The position numbers were made by a program, and so were the translations under genes. The notes under the pieces are model-generated. The model did no database searches, had not been told where the DNA came from, and worked only from the letters and a program-made list of their open reading frames with translations. From Nitrospira sp. (GTDB taxonomy: Bacteria > Nitrospirota > Nitrospiria > Nitrospirales > Nitrospiraceae), in the NCBI GenBank assembly GCA_030123565.1, contig CP126122.1:1003001-1067000 (forward strand): DNA of 64,000 bases, in the 5' to 3' direction. Numbering within the stretch: the first letter of the stretch is position 1; each line of letters opens with the position of its first letter. Shown here piece after piece: positions 27,537-36,038 of this stretch.

Positions 27537-27967
27537 CCGACGAGATCGGGATTCATTCTGGTCATGGATTGGACCGAGGTGGCCTTGATTTCGTTGTAGA
27601 CGATGGCGCGGCCGGCCTGACGAAGCCGGCTGAAGATCCCTTCCACCACGACATAGTCGCCTTCCCGTACGTCCGTCTTTCCGAGGCCCACGACTTTTAC
27701 CGTTCCCGCCGTATCCTGCAGCAGAAAGCCGAAAGCCGGGTGCCCGTCGCGATTGGTGGCGAGTTGAAAACTCGTGACGCGGCCGCTGACGGTCACGACT
27801 TGATGGTCATAGTGATCGGGATGGGCCAAGAGTTCCGTGACCTCGACCATCGCCGAGGCAGAGAGCGAACCGGCTGACATCATCCACGCGACGAAGGTGA
27901 TCGTGCCGAGCAGGAGAGCGATGCCTGGTCTATTGGATCGGAAAGACCGCCCGCGGCGAAGCCACAT
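27533..27967 (-). CDS. Exported OB-fold-like protein
   Basis: A 144-residue protein with an N-terminal signal segment (PGIALLLGTITFVAWMMSA, cleavage near LSASA) and one compact domain: EVTELLAHPDHYDHQVVTVSG, FGFLLQDTAGTVKVVG, EGDYVVVEGIFS. This strand pattern is typical of small periplasmic OB-fold domains. ATG 27967 has no ribosome binding site, but TATAAT lies 11 bases upstream (27978-27983 on this strand), so the mRNA may have almost no leader. A TTG at 27985 is in frame but would contain that hexamer. Function unknown. Confidence 0.65.
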   Translation of the reverse strand: MWLRRGRSFRSNRPGIALLLGTITFVAWMMSAGSLSASAMVEVTELLAHPDHYDHQVVTVSGRVTSFQLATNRDGHPAFGFLLQDTAGTVKVVGLGKTDVREGDYVVVEGIFSRLRQAGRAIVYNEIKATSVQSMTRMNPDLVG

Positions 27968-28074
27968 GATGGACGAATTATACAAAATTCAATCAGGCCT
28001 GAGAAGCGGGCCGCGAAAAAAAACTTTAGAAAATCGAGAACAGGGCAACGACGCAATCCGAGATCGTCGCCACC

Positions 28075-29235
28075 TCATACGTCCCGCAACTCGCCGATGA
28101 AACTGTTCAGGACATGCTGCTTCATTTGGCCGACCTCTTCCGTCGCCGGCTGGGCCGCCTCATCGGCAAGGGCCAGGGTTTCCTTCGCCGTCGGTGCGGT
28201 GCGGGTCAGCAGTTCCTGTTCGAGTGCGTCCGGACTGCCGTCGACCTCTGCTAGAATCGCCATCAGCCGCTGGAGGCCGAAGAGGGAGCGGGTCGGCTCA
28301 GAGTGGACGGCATTCGAACTCGCCCCATGGACGAGCGACAGCCAAAATTTCGCTTCAAGGTCTTCCCCCAGGGTGCCCCATACGAACTTGTGCAGCTTGT
28401 CGACCAGCGCGTCTTCGGTGCGTTCCAGCCCGTCATAGACGGCAATCGACCGTTCCACCGGCCGTTCAGCCAGCACCGCGAGCGTTTCTTTCCACAGATC
28501 GAGCGGCGCCGTCACCGGGACATCCTGTGTCGAGGAGCGTTGCAGCGAGGTCTGGAGGGCCTGGAGGTATTGGTGGAGATATTTGACCTTCCGTGCTGCC
28601 AGGCTGCCGGCTGGGATGCCCCAGATGTGACCCACTTCGTGCTCCTGCATGGGGGCGGCATTGATCGTCTTCCATTCTCTCTCGGAAAGTTCGAAGCGTT
28701 TCCGATACTTTTCCAGCAAACGCAACTGCGTCTGCATTTCGAGTCCCAACCGGGCCTCCTGGTAGGCCTCGGCGGTAATGTCGTTCTCGTCCCATCGCCG
28801 TTCCAACAACCGGATGGCAGGCTTGGGGACTGCGGCACGGGCCTGTTGTTTGATGGTGTTCACCGCATCGGCATGCATATTGAATTTCGTGTGCAGGAGT
28901 TCTTCGGCGGCGCGGACCAACCCTTCAGCCAGCGCCATCATGCCCCTCATCGCTTCCATTTGAAGCCAGAGCCGTTCCCGCCGCAACCGGACCCGGCGCC
29001 GATACTCGTCCCGCCGGCTGGTGACATCGCGCAGGGCATCCTGCGTGACGACCTGGTGGATCGGCTTGGTACCGGCCACACAGCGCGGGTCTGGGCGGTC
29101 CGCCGCAATGTAGCTGATTTCTTCTGGCGTAATGTCGAAATGTTGCAGCAGCAGGAGCTTCAGCATGATCCTGCCTTGGATCGGGAATTGTTCGATGGTG
29201 GAGGCGATGAGTTCTTGGGTGAGCAATGCGGACAT
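28075..29235 (-). CDS. Conserved-looking hypothetical protein, helical, 386 residues
   Basis: No family recognised. The protein is almost all alpha-helical and charged, with long segments such as RRDEYRRRVRLRRERLWLQM and LEKYRKRFELSEREWKTI; there is no signal or membrane segment. Two halves can be sensed: an N-terminal part (ALLTQELIASTIEQF, QHFDITPEEISYI) and a C-terminal part (LWKETLAVLAERPVERS, LVDKLHKFVWGTLG). An in-frame extension to 29535 covers the neighbouring small gene in another frame, so I start at ATG 29235, with GAGGG about 10 bases upstream. It follows the 70-residue gene by 34 bases, probably one transcript. Confidence 0.7.
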   Translation of the reverse strand: MSALLTQELIASTIEQFPIQGRIMLKLLLLQHFDITPEEISYIAADRPDPRCVAGTKPIHQVVTQDALRDVTSRRDEYRRRVRLRRERLWLQMEAMRGMMALAEGLVRAAEELLHTKFNMHADAVNTIKQQARAAVPKPAIRLLERRWDENDITAEAYQEARLGLEMQTQLRLLEKYRKRFELSEREWKTINAAPMQEHEVGHIWGIPAGSLAARKVKYLHQYLQALQTSLQRSSTQDVPVTAPLDLWKETLAVLAERPVERSIAVYDGLERTEDALVDKLHKFVWGTLGEDLEAKFWLSLVHGASSNAVHSEPTRSLFGLQRLMAILAEVDGSPDALEQELLTRTAPTAKETLALADEAAQPATEEVGQMKQHVLNSFIGELRDV

Positions 29236-29269
29236 CGTGTGGGACCCTCGTGCGACGTAAAAGGTTCGC

Positions 29270-29482
29270 TCAGGCCGTGCCCTGATGGCTGGTTTCCAGA
29301 TAGACCGCCACGTATTCCCGGATTTGCTGGATGGTGCCGCTGATGAACAGCTCGCGCGGGATTTCGACACGCACCAGCTTGGCTGGATCGACGCCTCGGT
29401 CGATGGCATATTCTTCATCAATATAAAGGCTGACGGACCCGTCGGGGAAACGGACGGCATAGACGGCGTTGTTATCGGCCAT
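29270..29482 (-). CDS. Small hypothetical protein, 70 residues
   Basis: Short acidic protein (AVYAVRFPDGSVSLYIDEEY ... VRVEIPRELFISGTIQQIRE). The pattern VRFPDGS-SLYIDEEYAID suggests a small beta-sheet domain. GGAG lies 8 bases before the ATG. It is upstream of, and probably co-transcribed with, the 386-residue helical protein. No function can be assigned. Confidence 0.65.
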   Translation of the reverse strand: MADNNAVYAVRFPDGSVSLYIDEEYAIDRGVDPAKLVRVEIPRELFISGTIQQIREYVAVYLETSHQGTA

Positions 29483-29585
29483 GGGATCTGCTCCGTCTGA
29501 TGTTGTGGGACAAGGTGGATGATTACAGGTAACACAGGCTCAACCCGGCTGTCAAAGCTCGGTCAACTGCCGCCGGATGCGAAGG

Positions 29586-30248
29586 TCAGCGGCGAAAGAC
29601 CCGCCGTCGCCAGACAATATAACTCGTAAAGACGATCAGGGCGATGAGGAGGGTGTTGCGGATGCGGCCTGGGCCGAAACAGGTCAGGTTCACCAGGGCA
29701 TTGGTGGTTCCATAGGCGGCATAGACCAGGTAGACCAGCAGCGACCATTGTTTGACCCGAAGAAACCCATAGCCCACCAGGCTGTGGAGAAGGGGCGAGA
29801 GGGCTTTGGTCAGGAACCCGGCCGCGCCGTCCAGTTTGGTGCAGAAAAACGGCAGGAGATAGTCGGGATTCTGCGCGATGATAATGGCGTCATTGCCCGC
29901 GCTCACGAGAAACAGCAGCCCCAGAAACCGGATGTCATGCGCCCGTGTCCAGGCCGTCCGGCCCGTTCTCATAAGGTCGGATCCGGCGGGGACCGGCCCC
30001 AGTGCCGCGTCATAACTCTGCAATGCCCACCAAGGAAGGGCCAGCAGCATGAAGAAAAAGACCTCGGCGGCCCGTCCGGAAATGCGCCCGAGAGCCAGGC
30101 TCAATGCAATTAGGAGGATGGTGGCCGCACCGTAGAGCAACCCGGCCCGACGGCGACCCCTGATCAGTTGTCCGAGTCCCGGCAACAAGGCCGAGAAGAG
30201 GGCCGCGCGGTGGTCAAGGGTGGAAGGCCGAGGTGTTTGGGCGCACAT
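29586..30248 (-). CDS. Integral membrane protein
   Basis: A 220-residue protein with about five or six hydrophobic segments (AGLLYGAATILLIALSLAL, EVFFFMLLALPWWAL, FLGLLFLVSAGNDAIII, WSLLVYLVYAAYGTTNALV, TLLIALIVFTSYIVW). The N-terminal ALFSALLPGLGQLIRGRRRAG resembles the PGLGQ-x-Y/R motif of small bacterial membrane proteins of unknown role. ATG 30248 is chosen because upstream in-frame residues are the antisense reading of the neighbouring gene. It follows the heme-protein gene on the same strand but a terminator separates them. Confidence 0.7.
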   Translation of the reverse strand: MCAQTPRPSTLDHRAALFSALLPGLGQLIRGRRRAGLLYGAATILLIALSLALGRISGRAAEVFFFMLLALPWWALQSYDAALGPVPAGSDLMRTGRTAWTRAHDIRFLGLLFLVSAGNDAIIIAQNPDYLLPFFCTKLDGAAGFLTKALSPLLHSLVGYGFLRVKQWSLLVYLVYAAYGTTNALVNLTCFGPGRIRNTLLIALIVFTSYIVWRRRVFRR

Positions 30249-30293
30249 GGAGTTACAGGCTGCTGTCAGGGTGAGCGCCGGTGCAAAAACGAC

Positions 30294-30323
30294 ACGGCCT
30301 TCGGTCGCGAGACCGAAGGCCGT
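30294..30323 (-). terminator. Rho-independent terminator after the Cld/ChdC-like gene
   Basis: A perfect 13-base stem (ACGGCCTTCGGTC at 30294-30306 with its complement at 30311-30323) and a GCGA tetraloop. Reading the minus strand, the stem is followed by GTCGTTTTTGC, a five-T run. It lies 26 bases beyond the stop at 30350 and before the next minus-strand start at 30248. Confidence 0.8.
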
Positions 30324-30349
30324 AGAACCGGCATCTCCGTCAGCCGCCC

Positions 30350-31057
30350 TCAGCCTCCCAGAGTATCCAGCGTTTCCTTCAGACTCTTGCGGATGCAGGT
30401 GAAGATCGGGGTGTCGCGCAAGGTGTAGCGGCTGCCCTCGGTTTCTCGCAGCGCCATGACGAGGTCCAGAAAATCTTCCGGCTTGTCGCTCTCGAACGCG
30501 ACGACCCATTCCTGGTCGTCGAGCCCGAACGAATAGGTCGTATTGAGCTTGACCGATGGGAAGCGATGGCCGACCTCGATGTGTTCGTCCATCATGCCCT
30601 GTCTGGCGGCCTTCGTGAGCAGGAACCACTCGCGGGTCTTCACGAAGGGATAGACGAAGATGTACTTGGCCTTGCCGGGGACCACGGTCAGCCGCTTGCT
30701 TTCTTGGTTCTCATGCGTGTGGTTATCGACATAGATCGAGCGTTTGGTCATGGCCAGGTAGGAGTAGGGGTTGCTCAAATATTTCCCCAAGCCGGATGCT
30801 AAAATCTTCGTGCTCATTTCCTGGAACAGTTCGAGTTCATAACTGATCCGCCACAACATCAAGTCGCAGTCACCCCGGATGCCGACCGTCGTGTAGGCGA
30901 TCACCAGGACCTTGCCCTGGTACTCTTCCACGGCACGGAGAAACTCCTGCTTTCCACGGGTGCGTTCATCCTCGGAAAGCCGACGCCAGGCCGGATCGAT
31001 CTTATAGAAGGTGAAATTAACGAATTGACGGCGGGGTGGTTGTTCGGGGCTGGCCAT
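30350..31057 (-). CDS. Cld/ChdC-family heme protein with altered active-site residues
   Basis: A 235-residue protein of the chlorite dismutase / coproheme decarboxylase superfamily without a signal peptide. The C-terminal half aligns by eye with ChdC (HemQ): YPFVKTREWF, MMDEHIEVGHRFP, SFGLDDQEWVVAFES. The proximal heme ligand His159 is kept. The distal Arg required by true chlorite dismutases is Leu171, and the catalytic Tyr of coproheme decarboxylases (EWY) is Phe145. So neither standard activity is supported. ATG 31057 has GGAGG about 8 bases upstream. Heme or coproheme binding is likely; the reaction is open. Confidence 0.8.
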   Translation of the reverse strand: MASPEQPPRRQFVNFTFYKIDPAWRRLSEDERTRGKQEFLRAVEEYQGKVLVIAYTTVGIRGDCDLMLWRISYELELFQEMSTKILASGLGKYLSNPYSYLAMTKRSIYVDNHTHENQESKRLTVVPGKAKYIFVYPFVKTREWFLLTKAARQGMMDEHIEVGHRFPSVKLNTTYSFGLDDQEWVVAFESDKPEDFLDLVMALRETEGSRYTLRDTPIFTCIRKSLKETLDTLGG

Positions 31058-31108
31058 GACGAACCCTCCAGGCAACTTCTTGATAATGTGAAAGATTAAG
31101 AGTTAGGT

Positions 31109-31137
31109 CTTTAGCATTTCATCTTGCGCGCTGTCAA
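31109..31137 (-). promoter_or_regulatory. Putative sigma-70 promoter of the Cld/ChdC-like gene
   Basis: On the minus strand TTGACA (31132-31137) is followed after 17 bases by CTAAAG (31109-31114). It lies about 50 bases before the start codon. A second TTGACA on the plus strand (31165) makes a divergent pair: CTGTCAA and TTGACAG form an inverted repeat. Confidence 0.4.
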
Positions 31138-31164
31138 CAGATCCGGAGCGGCACAGGCTATGAA

Positions 31165-31193
31165 TTGACAGGCCGAAACCGATCTGGTACTGC
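31165..31193 (+). promoter_or_regulatory. Putative promoter with near-zero leader for the 31203 gene
   Basis: TTGACA at 31165-31170, 17-base spacer, TACTGC at 31188-31193. Transcription would start close to the ATG at 31203, which has no ribosome binding site, consistent with a leaderless mRNA. The -10 match is poor. Confidence 0.3.
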
Positions 31194-31202
31194 CTGATCA
31201 GC

Positions 31203-31817
31203 ATGAGCGGATCCAGAAGATTCTCTAGCGGATGCCTGTGGGTGCCCGGCCTCCTCCTCATGGCGAGTTGGAGCGTGACCGTTCCGTCGCAGGCCATCGA
31301 GCTGCAACCGACGCCGGAACAGATCCAGGCCGCTCTGGAGCGAGGCAAGTCGGCGGCGCGCCAGCGCCTATCTCCCGATCAACTCTATGACTGGTTCGGC
31401 GCAAGCGAAGAACTCGCCCCTCGCGGCTTCATCATGACGAAGCTGGGGAGCCTGCTGGTGATGGCCAATCACCTGTCGCTGCGTGATCAGACTCCGACCG
31501 AGCAGGACATCACCCAGGTGCTGGCGAATGAACAGCTCCTGGTCAGCGTGGTGATTTATGGAGACCGGATGAACTTTGCTGCAGACAGTTATGTGGTGTT
31601 GGAGCAGGACGGCCGGACCGTCAAACCGGCCACGGTTCGGTTCGACGCGCGGGGCGACCGCACGACGGTGTGGCCGCAACAGCCGGCCTATCGCGCCAAA
31701 GTGATCGCGCAGTTTCCCTATGCCGACCTCGACCCGCGGGCCAAGACCAGGCTGACGGTCTTTCCCTCCGGCGGGGGACAGGTCAGTTTCGATCTCGATT
31801 TTGCCCACATCCAATAG
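31203..31817 (+). CDS. Exported hypothetical protein
   Basis: A 204-residue protein with a signal peptide (CLWVPGLLLMASWSVTVPS, cleavage after QAIE or nearby). The mature part begins QPTPEQIQAALERGK, contains a helical segment and then beta-rich sequence (LLVSVVIYGDRMNFAADSYVVL, KVIAQFPYADLDPRAKTRLTV). No family recognised. There is no ribosome binding site before the ATG. It is divergent from the heme-protein gene and 47 bases upstream of cinA. Confidence 0.65.
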   Translation: MSGSRRFSSGCLWVPGLLLMASWSVTVPSQAIELQPTPEQIQAALERGKSAARQRLSPDQLYDWFGASEELAPRGFIMTKLGSLLVMANHLSLRDQTPTEQDITQVLANEQLLVSVVIYGDRMNFAADSYVVLEQDGRTVKPATVRFDARGDRTTVWPQQPAYRAKVIAQFPYADLDPRAKTRLTVFPSGGGQVSFDLDFAHIQ

Positions 31818-31864
31818 TGCAGGCGTTCCTGACCTGCCGTTCCCCTCGCAAGGGTTCGATCCTG

Positions 31865-33151
31865 ATGAATAAGACGAACGCCTGGACCGCTGAAACCATC
31901 GCCGTCGGGTCGGAACTGTTGCTCGGCGGCAGACTCGACACCAATTCGCTCTTTATCGCCGACCGGCTCGCCTCCTGCGGGGTCGAACTCCGGTACAAGA
32001 CCACGGTCGGCGACGATCTGTCCGACATCGTCGCAGCGTTGAAGTCGGCGGCGCGACGGGTTTCTGTGGTGATCCTGACCGGCGGGCTGGGGCCGACTGT
32101 CGACGACCTCACAAGGGAGGCGGTGGCGCGCGCGACCGGCCACCGATTGGCCCGGCGCAAGGCGGCGTTGGACGAGATGACCGCCCGCTTGGCTTCCTGG
32201 GGGCGCAAGCCGAACCGGTCGCAGTTTCGACAGGCCAAGATTCCCGCCGGTGCCGACATCCTTCCCAATCCGGTCGGGACCGCGCCGGGGTTTGTGCTCA
32301 TTTGGAAGGGGACATTCCTCGCGGCTGTGCCGGGAGTGCCGCGCGAAATGGAGCCGATGGTGACGGAGGGTGTGCTGCCGCGATTGCAGAATTGGATGGA
32401 CATCAAAAGGGCGGCCGGCGTGGTTCCAATGGTCCGGCGCGTGCTCCACACGTCCGGTGTCCCGGAATCGCTCGTGGATGAGAAACTCACCGGGCTCATT
32501 CCGAAAGGCAGTCCGATCCAGCTCGGCATCTATGCCTCGCCGATGGAGATCATGGTGTCGTTGACCGGACCGGCGGCGCCGACACAGCAAGGGGCTGTCT
32601 CCATCGAGACGTTGCTCAAGGAAGCTCGGGAACGGCTCAGCGACATCCTCTATGGAGAGGAAGACGAGACGATGGAATCGGTGGTCGGCCGGTTGCTGAA
32701 CGAACGGAAGTTCACCCTGGCGGTGGCGGAATCCTGTACCGGTGGGTTGATCGGTCATCGGCTCACCCAGGTGGCAGGATCTTCGGCCTATCTGGATCGG
32801 GTCGCCGTCACCTACAGCAACCGCGCGAAGGTGCAGATGCTTGGTGTGCCACCGGATGTGATCGATCGGCATGGCGCAGTCAGCGCGGAAACGGCTGCTG
32901 CGATGGCGCGGGGGGTGCGTGAGCGGAGCGACACCGATATCGGACTCAGCGTGACCGGCATCGCCGGGCCGGGAGGGGCCACCGAGACGAAACCGGTCGG
33001 CCTGGTCTATGTGGGGTTGGACGGTGGGCCGAACGAGGCGTTCACGAGGGAGTTCCGTTTTTACGGCGGCGACCGCACCGTCATCAAACAGCGCTCCTCG
33101 CAGGCCGCGCTTGACCTATTGCGCCGCTGGCTGATCCAGAAGGGGCGGTGA
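31865..33151 (+). CDS. cinA: CinA: competence/damage-inducible protein with nicotinamide-nucleotide amidase domain
   Basis: A 428-residue two-domain enzyme. Residues about 10-180 form the MoCF/COG1058 domain (AVGSELLLGGRLDTNS, ILTGGLGPTVDDLTREA), linked to ADP-ribose pyrophosphatase activity in characterised members. Residues about 270-428 form the PncC amidase domain (AVAESCTGGLIGHRLT, VTGIAGPGGATETKPVG), which deamidates NMN in pyridine-nucleotide salvage. ATG 31865 is chosen at the conserved N-terminus; the frame is open further upstream without homology. The stop overlaps the thpR start (TGATG). Confidence 0.9.
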   Translation: MNKTNAWTAETIAVGSELLLGGRLDTNSLFIADRLASCGVELRYKTTVGDDLSDIVAALKSAARRVSVVILTGGLGPTVDDLTREAVARATGHRLARRKAALDEMTARLASWGRKPNRSQFRQAKIPAGADILPNPVGTAPGFVLIWKGTFLAAVPGVPREMEPMVTEGVLPRLQNWMDIKRAAGVVPMVRRVLHTSGVPESLVDEKLTGLIPKGSPIQLGIYASPMEIMVSLTGPAAPTQQGAVSIETLLKEARERLSDILYGEEDETMESVVGRLLNERKFTLAVAESCTGGLIGHRLTQVAGSSAYLDRVAVTYSNRAKVQMLGVPPDVIDRHGAVSAETAAAMARGVRERSDTDIGLSVTGIAGPGGATETKPVGLVYVGLDGGPNEAFTREFRFYGGDRTVIKQRSSQAALDLLRRWLIQKGR

Positions 33152-33762
33152 TGATCCGGGCGTTTCTCGCCATTGAGCTACCGTCGGATCTGCGTGAGGG
33201 GCTTGCAGCGATTCAACAGGACTTGAGGCGGCGGCTCGAACGGGCGGTCGATCGGCAGGTGCACATTAGCTGGGTGCGACCGGCTTCCCTCCACCTCACG
33301 CTCAAGTTCCTCGGCGACATGCTTGAAGAAACGATCCAGCCGCTCCATACAGGGATCGAGCAGGTCGCAGCGGATCATCGGACGATCCAGGTTCCCCTAG
33401 AACGGCTTGGAACATTTCCCCGCCCGCAACAGCCGAGAGTATTATGGGCCGGGCCGTCTGAACGGTGGGAGCAGGGTGGCGAGGCATTGCGGCTGGCGAC
33501 GCTGCATCGCGCCATTGAAGACTGTTGCCAAGCGGCGGGGTTCGCGCCGGAAGGACGGCCGCTCAGTCCACACTTGACCCTTGCGCGGATCAAGGAAGGG
33601 GAGAAGCAGGTCGGGCAGGCCCTCGCCCAAAGCGCGGTGATGGATCGACCGCTCACGATCGGTGCGTTCCCCATTGAGGCGATTGTCTTGATGAAGAGCG
33701 AGCTGCGACCGACCGGCTCGGTCTATACGAAACTGTGGGAGGTGCGGTTAAACGGAAAATGA
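33151..33762 (+). CDS. thpR: RNA 2',3'-cyclic phosphodiesterase (2'-5' RNA ligase family)
   Basis: A 203-residue member of the 2H phosphoesterase superfamily. Both catalytic HxT motifs are present: HLTLKFLGD in the first half and HLTLARIKEG in the second. The N-terminal RAFLAIELP is typical. The start ATG overlaps the cinA stop; a GTG one codon upstream is in frame. The cinA-thpR order is common next to recA in other bacteria; here recA is about 25 kb away, across the accessory region. Confidence 0.9.
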   Translation: MIRAFLAIELPSDLREGLAAIQQDLRRRLERAVDRQVHISWVRPASLHLTLKFLGDMLEETIQPLHTGIEQVAADHRTIQVPLERLGTFPRPQQPRVLWAGPSERWEQGGEALRLATLHRAIEDCCQAAGFAPEGRPLSPHLTLARIKEGEKQVGQALAQSAVMDRPLTIGAFPIEAIVLMKSELRPTGSVYTKLWEVRLNGK

Positions 33763-33842
33763 GCCGAAGAAGACAGGGTGATCGGAAAAACAGTGCCTGC
33801 AGGTTGTCGTGGGAAACGGATCATTACCATGACAAGGCCTGA

Positions 33843-34097
33843 CTACCCTATCGCACATTCCGCCGCGATTTCCGAATCGTCCGGCTCGGTCGTCTGCCTC
33901 TTCTCCATGGCATTCACGATCCCGCCATACACCCTTGCCGCAGCTGCAGACCAGGCTGGGTTGAATGGCTCGCCTCGGAATGCCGCTTCGGCGGCTTTCT
34001 TTTCATCGTAGGTCAGGGCGCGTGGTCTGCTCGTCTCAGGGTCCTTCGATTCCGCGAGGTCTCTGCTGCATTCATTTTCCATCATCTCCTGTCTCAT
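33843..34097 (-). CDS. Small hypothetical protein, 84 residues
   Basis: A hydrophilic protein with the core RALTYDEKKAAEAAFRGEPF and a helical end (AAARVYGGIVNAMEKRQ). The ATG at 34097 is supported by AAGGAGG 6 bases upstream; the frame is open 15 codons further but without such a site. I do not recognise a family. It marks the edge of the accessory region. Confidence 0.6.
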   Translation of the reverse strand: MRQEMMENECSRDLAESKDPETSRPRALTYDEKKAAEAAFRGEPFNPAWSAAAARVYGGIVNAMEKRQTTEPDDSEIAAECAIG

Positions 34098-34891
34098 AGG
34101 GCCCTCCTTTGTCACTCGATGTTTATGGGCGACTGATCCCACGAATGAGCAAGCTTAGTGCCAGTCAGATCGCCATTCGCAAGTGTCACCCAAGGACATT
34201 GTACCAGCTACTCTCATCCAAATAGTCCGATAGGGCGGCTCGTTCTTTCACAAAACATTTTCAGATAGTTACGCGCTGCATGCCGTTCGTGATGCCTCCA
34301 GGAGCGGCAGGTTCTATGGCGGTCATCCTGAAAAAAACTCGAGTCTGGATGAACGGCCTGATGGCACATGTGACACAAGTCTCATGAAATGTGACAGTCC
34401 AACTTCTCATAAACAGTTGTTGAGGGCAAAGAGGAGTATCTTCTTCGATACAGTCAGTATCACTTCAGGTGCGATGCTCAAGCGAAAAGAACATCGAATT
34501 ACTGGAATGTCAGATGAAAGGTCAAAAATGAGCTGGTAGCCACCACTGTCCTGGAGTTGGCTAGGGAAGGTCGGACCGCAGACGGTTGAATTGGAATCGA
34601 TGGCGCGAGACGCCAAGAATCCTACGCAGGACGCAGTGCAACAAGCCATCAAGGTATAGGGTAACGAAGCAAGACCGGTGAGAGTGAACGACAACGTATC
34701 AAGAAAAGGAAAACTTGTGATGAGTACCTCAAGAACTCTCGACCGGAGATGCGAGGGGGATGTGAAACTGACAACCTGGATCGACAAGCTATTGTATCTA
34801 TTTTGATACCGCCGGTAATTCTTTTGGATACAGTTTCCTCTTCTGAATTCTCTTCTAGAAAAATACGTCCATTCGTATCGACTGAATAATG
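34098..34891. other. 794-base interval without a convincing gene; left part of a dispersed repeat
   Basis: Open frames here lack ribosome binding sites and recognisable domains. From about 34748 to 34891 the sequence matches 38912-39072 (for example TTTGATACC, GATACAGTTTCCTC, TACGTCCATTCGTATCG), showing that this is the left part of a dispersed repeat whose right part resumes at 36039 after the IS481 element. Confidence 0.6.
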
Positions 34892-36038
34892 TGTATAGCT
34901 TAAGACTTCATCTGACAGACAGCGAGTCCTCACCGGGTTACGCTGCCAGGATCTTTTCCTTTGCCAACGGCACACTGTCGCGAAACGTCTGCATCGGGGT
35001 CTTGCCATAGCACCACCGGCCTTGATGGGGCCGCTGGTTGTTGTAGTCCGCCATCCACCCGTCGAGATCAGTCTGGAGTTCCTCCAGCGTCCGATAGATC
35101 TTCTTCCGACACGTCACGCGGTAAAACTCGTTCAACATGGTCTTGTGGAACCGCTCGCAAATGCCGTTCGTCTGCGGATGCCGAGTTTTGGTCCGAGTGT
35201 GATCAATGTTCTCCACGGCCAGATACAGTTCATATTCATGACGCTCGGGGGCGCCACAGTACTCGGTCCCACGGTCGGTCAGGACCCGGTTCAGTGGAAT
35301 TTCGTGCTGCTCAAAGAACGGCAGTACCCGATCATTGAGACGGTCCGCAGCGGTGATCGGCGTCTTCCGATCATACAGTTTTGCGAACCCGACCTTGCTG
35401 TAGGTATCGATGAAGGTCTGTTGATAGATCCGCCCGACGCCCTTGAGCGTCCCGACGTAGAAGGTGTCCTGGGCCCCACAATACCCCGGACACTCACTCT
35501 CGAACTCCCCGTGCGCTTCTTTGTCCGCCTTCGCCTTCTCCAAGGCCACGACCTGGGCCTCGGTTAAGATCAACCCCTCTTGAGCGACCTTGGCCTCCAA
35601 CGCCTTCAGCCGTTTCCGCATGGTCTCCAGATCATGCCGGAGCCAGATGCACCGGACGCCCGCGGGGGAAATCGTTAAGGCCTGCTTGTGGAGTTCATTC
35701 GCCACACGCTGTTGGCCCCAGGCCGGTTGGTCGATGGCCACCCGCACAATGGCCTGTTCCACCTCGGGCGAGACCCGATTCTTCAGGAGCGGTTTCTGTC
35801 GGGAGATCTCTTGCAGTGCGGCCTCACCGCCCGTCTCGTAGAGTTCCTTGAAGCGGTAGAAACTATCTCGGCTATACCCCATCACCTGACAGGCTCTGGA
35901 GACATTGCCGAGCTGCTTCGCCAATTCCAACACCCCGACCTTGGTCTTAATGATCTTCTGCTCGGTGGTCATGGTCCTCACTCCTTCCGTGAAGGTGAGG
36001 ACTCTACCTGGCTGTCAGATTAAGTTCTAGCTAACGCA
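34892..36038 (-). mobile_element. IS481-family insertion sequence, complete
   Basis: About 1147 bases with a single transposase gene. The ends are imperfect inverted repeats sharing TG at the tips and the block ACTT-ATCTGACAG about 14 bases in. The flanks carry a direct duplication AATAATG (34885-34891 and 36039-36045; possibly one base longer). The element is inserted in a repeat whose uninterrupted relative is at 38804-39304. Confidence 0.85.
34938..35972 (-). CDS. IS481-family transposase
   Basis: A 344-residue DDE transposase. An N-terminal helix-turn-helix ([18 protein letters not shown]) is followed by a linker and the integrase-core DDE domain: [25 protein letters not shown] (second Asp), [20 protein letters not shown] (catalytic Glu), and the C-terminal [21 protein letters not shown] 35972 has AAGGAG about 8 bases upstream. 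No internal stop is seen, so the enzyme may be active. Confidence 0.92.
   Translation of the reverse strand: MTTEQKIIKTKVGVLELAKQLGNVSRACQVMGYSRDSFYRFKELYETGGEAALQEISRQKPLLKNRVSPEVEQAIVRVAIDQPAWGQQRVANELHKQALTISPAGVRCIWLRHDLETMRKRLKALEAKVAQEGLILTEAQVVALEKAKADKEAHGEFESECPGYCGAQDTFYVGTLKGVGRIYQQTFIDTYSKVGFAKLYDRKTPITAADRLNDRVLPFFEQHEIPLNRVLTDRGTEYCGAPERHEYELYLAVENIDHTRTKTRHPQTNGICERFHKTMLNEFYRVTCRKKIYRTLEELQTDLDGWMADYNNQRPHQGRWCYGKTPMQTFRDSVPLAKEKILAA

Noticed and set aside
28075..29535. 486-codon version of the helical hypothetical gene
   Set aside because: Its first 100 codons are the other-frame reading of the 70-residue gene and the gap; the real start is ATG 29235.
30350..31057. Functional chlorite dismutase
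   Set aside because: The distal Arg needed for chlorite dismutation is Leu171; only superfamily membership is supported.
34407..34787. 126-codon minus-strand open frame left of IS481
   Set aside because: Lies partly in repeat sequence, has no ribosome binding site and no recognisable domain.
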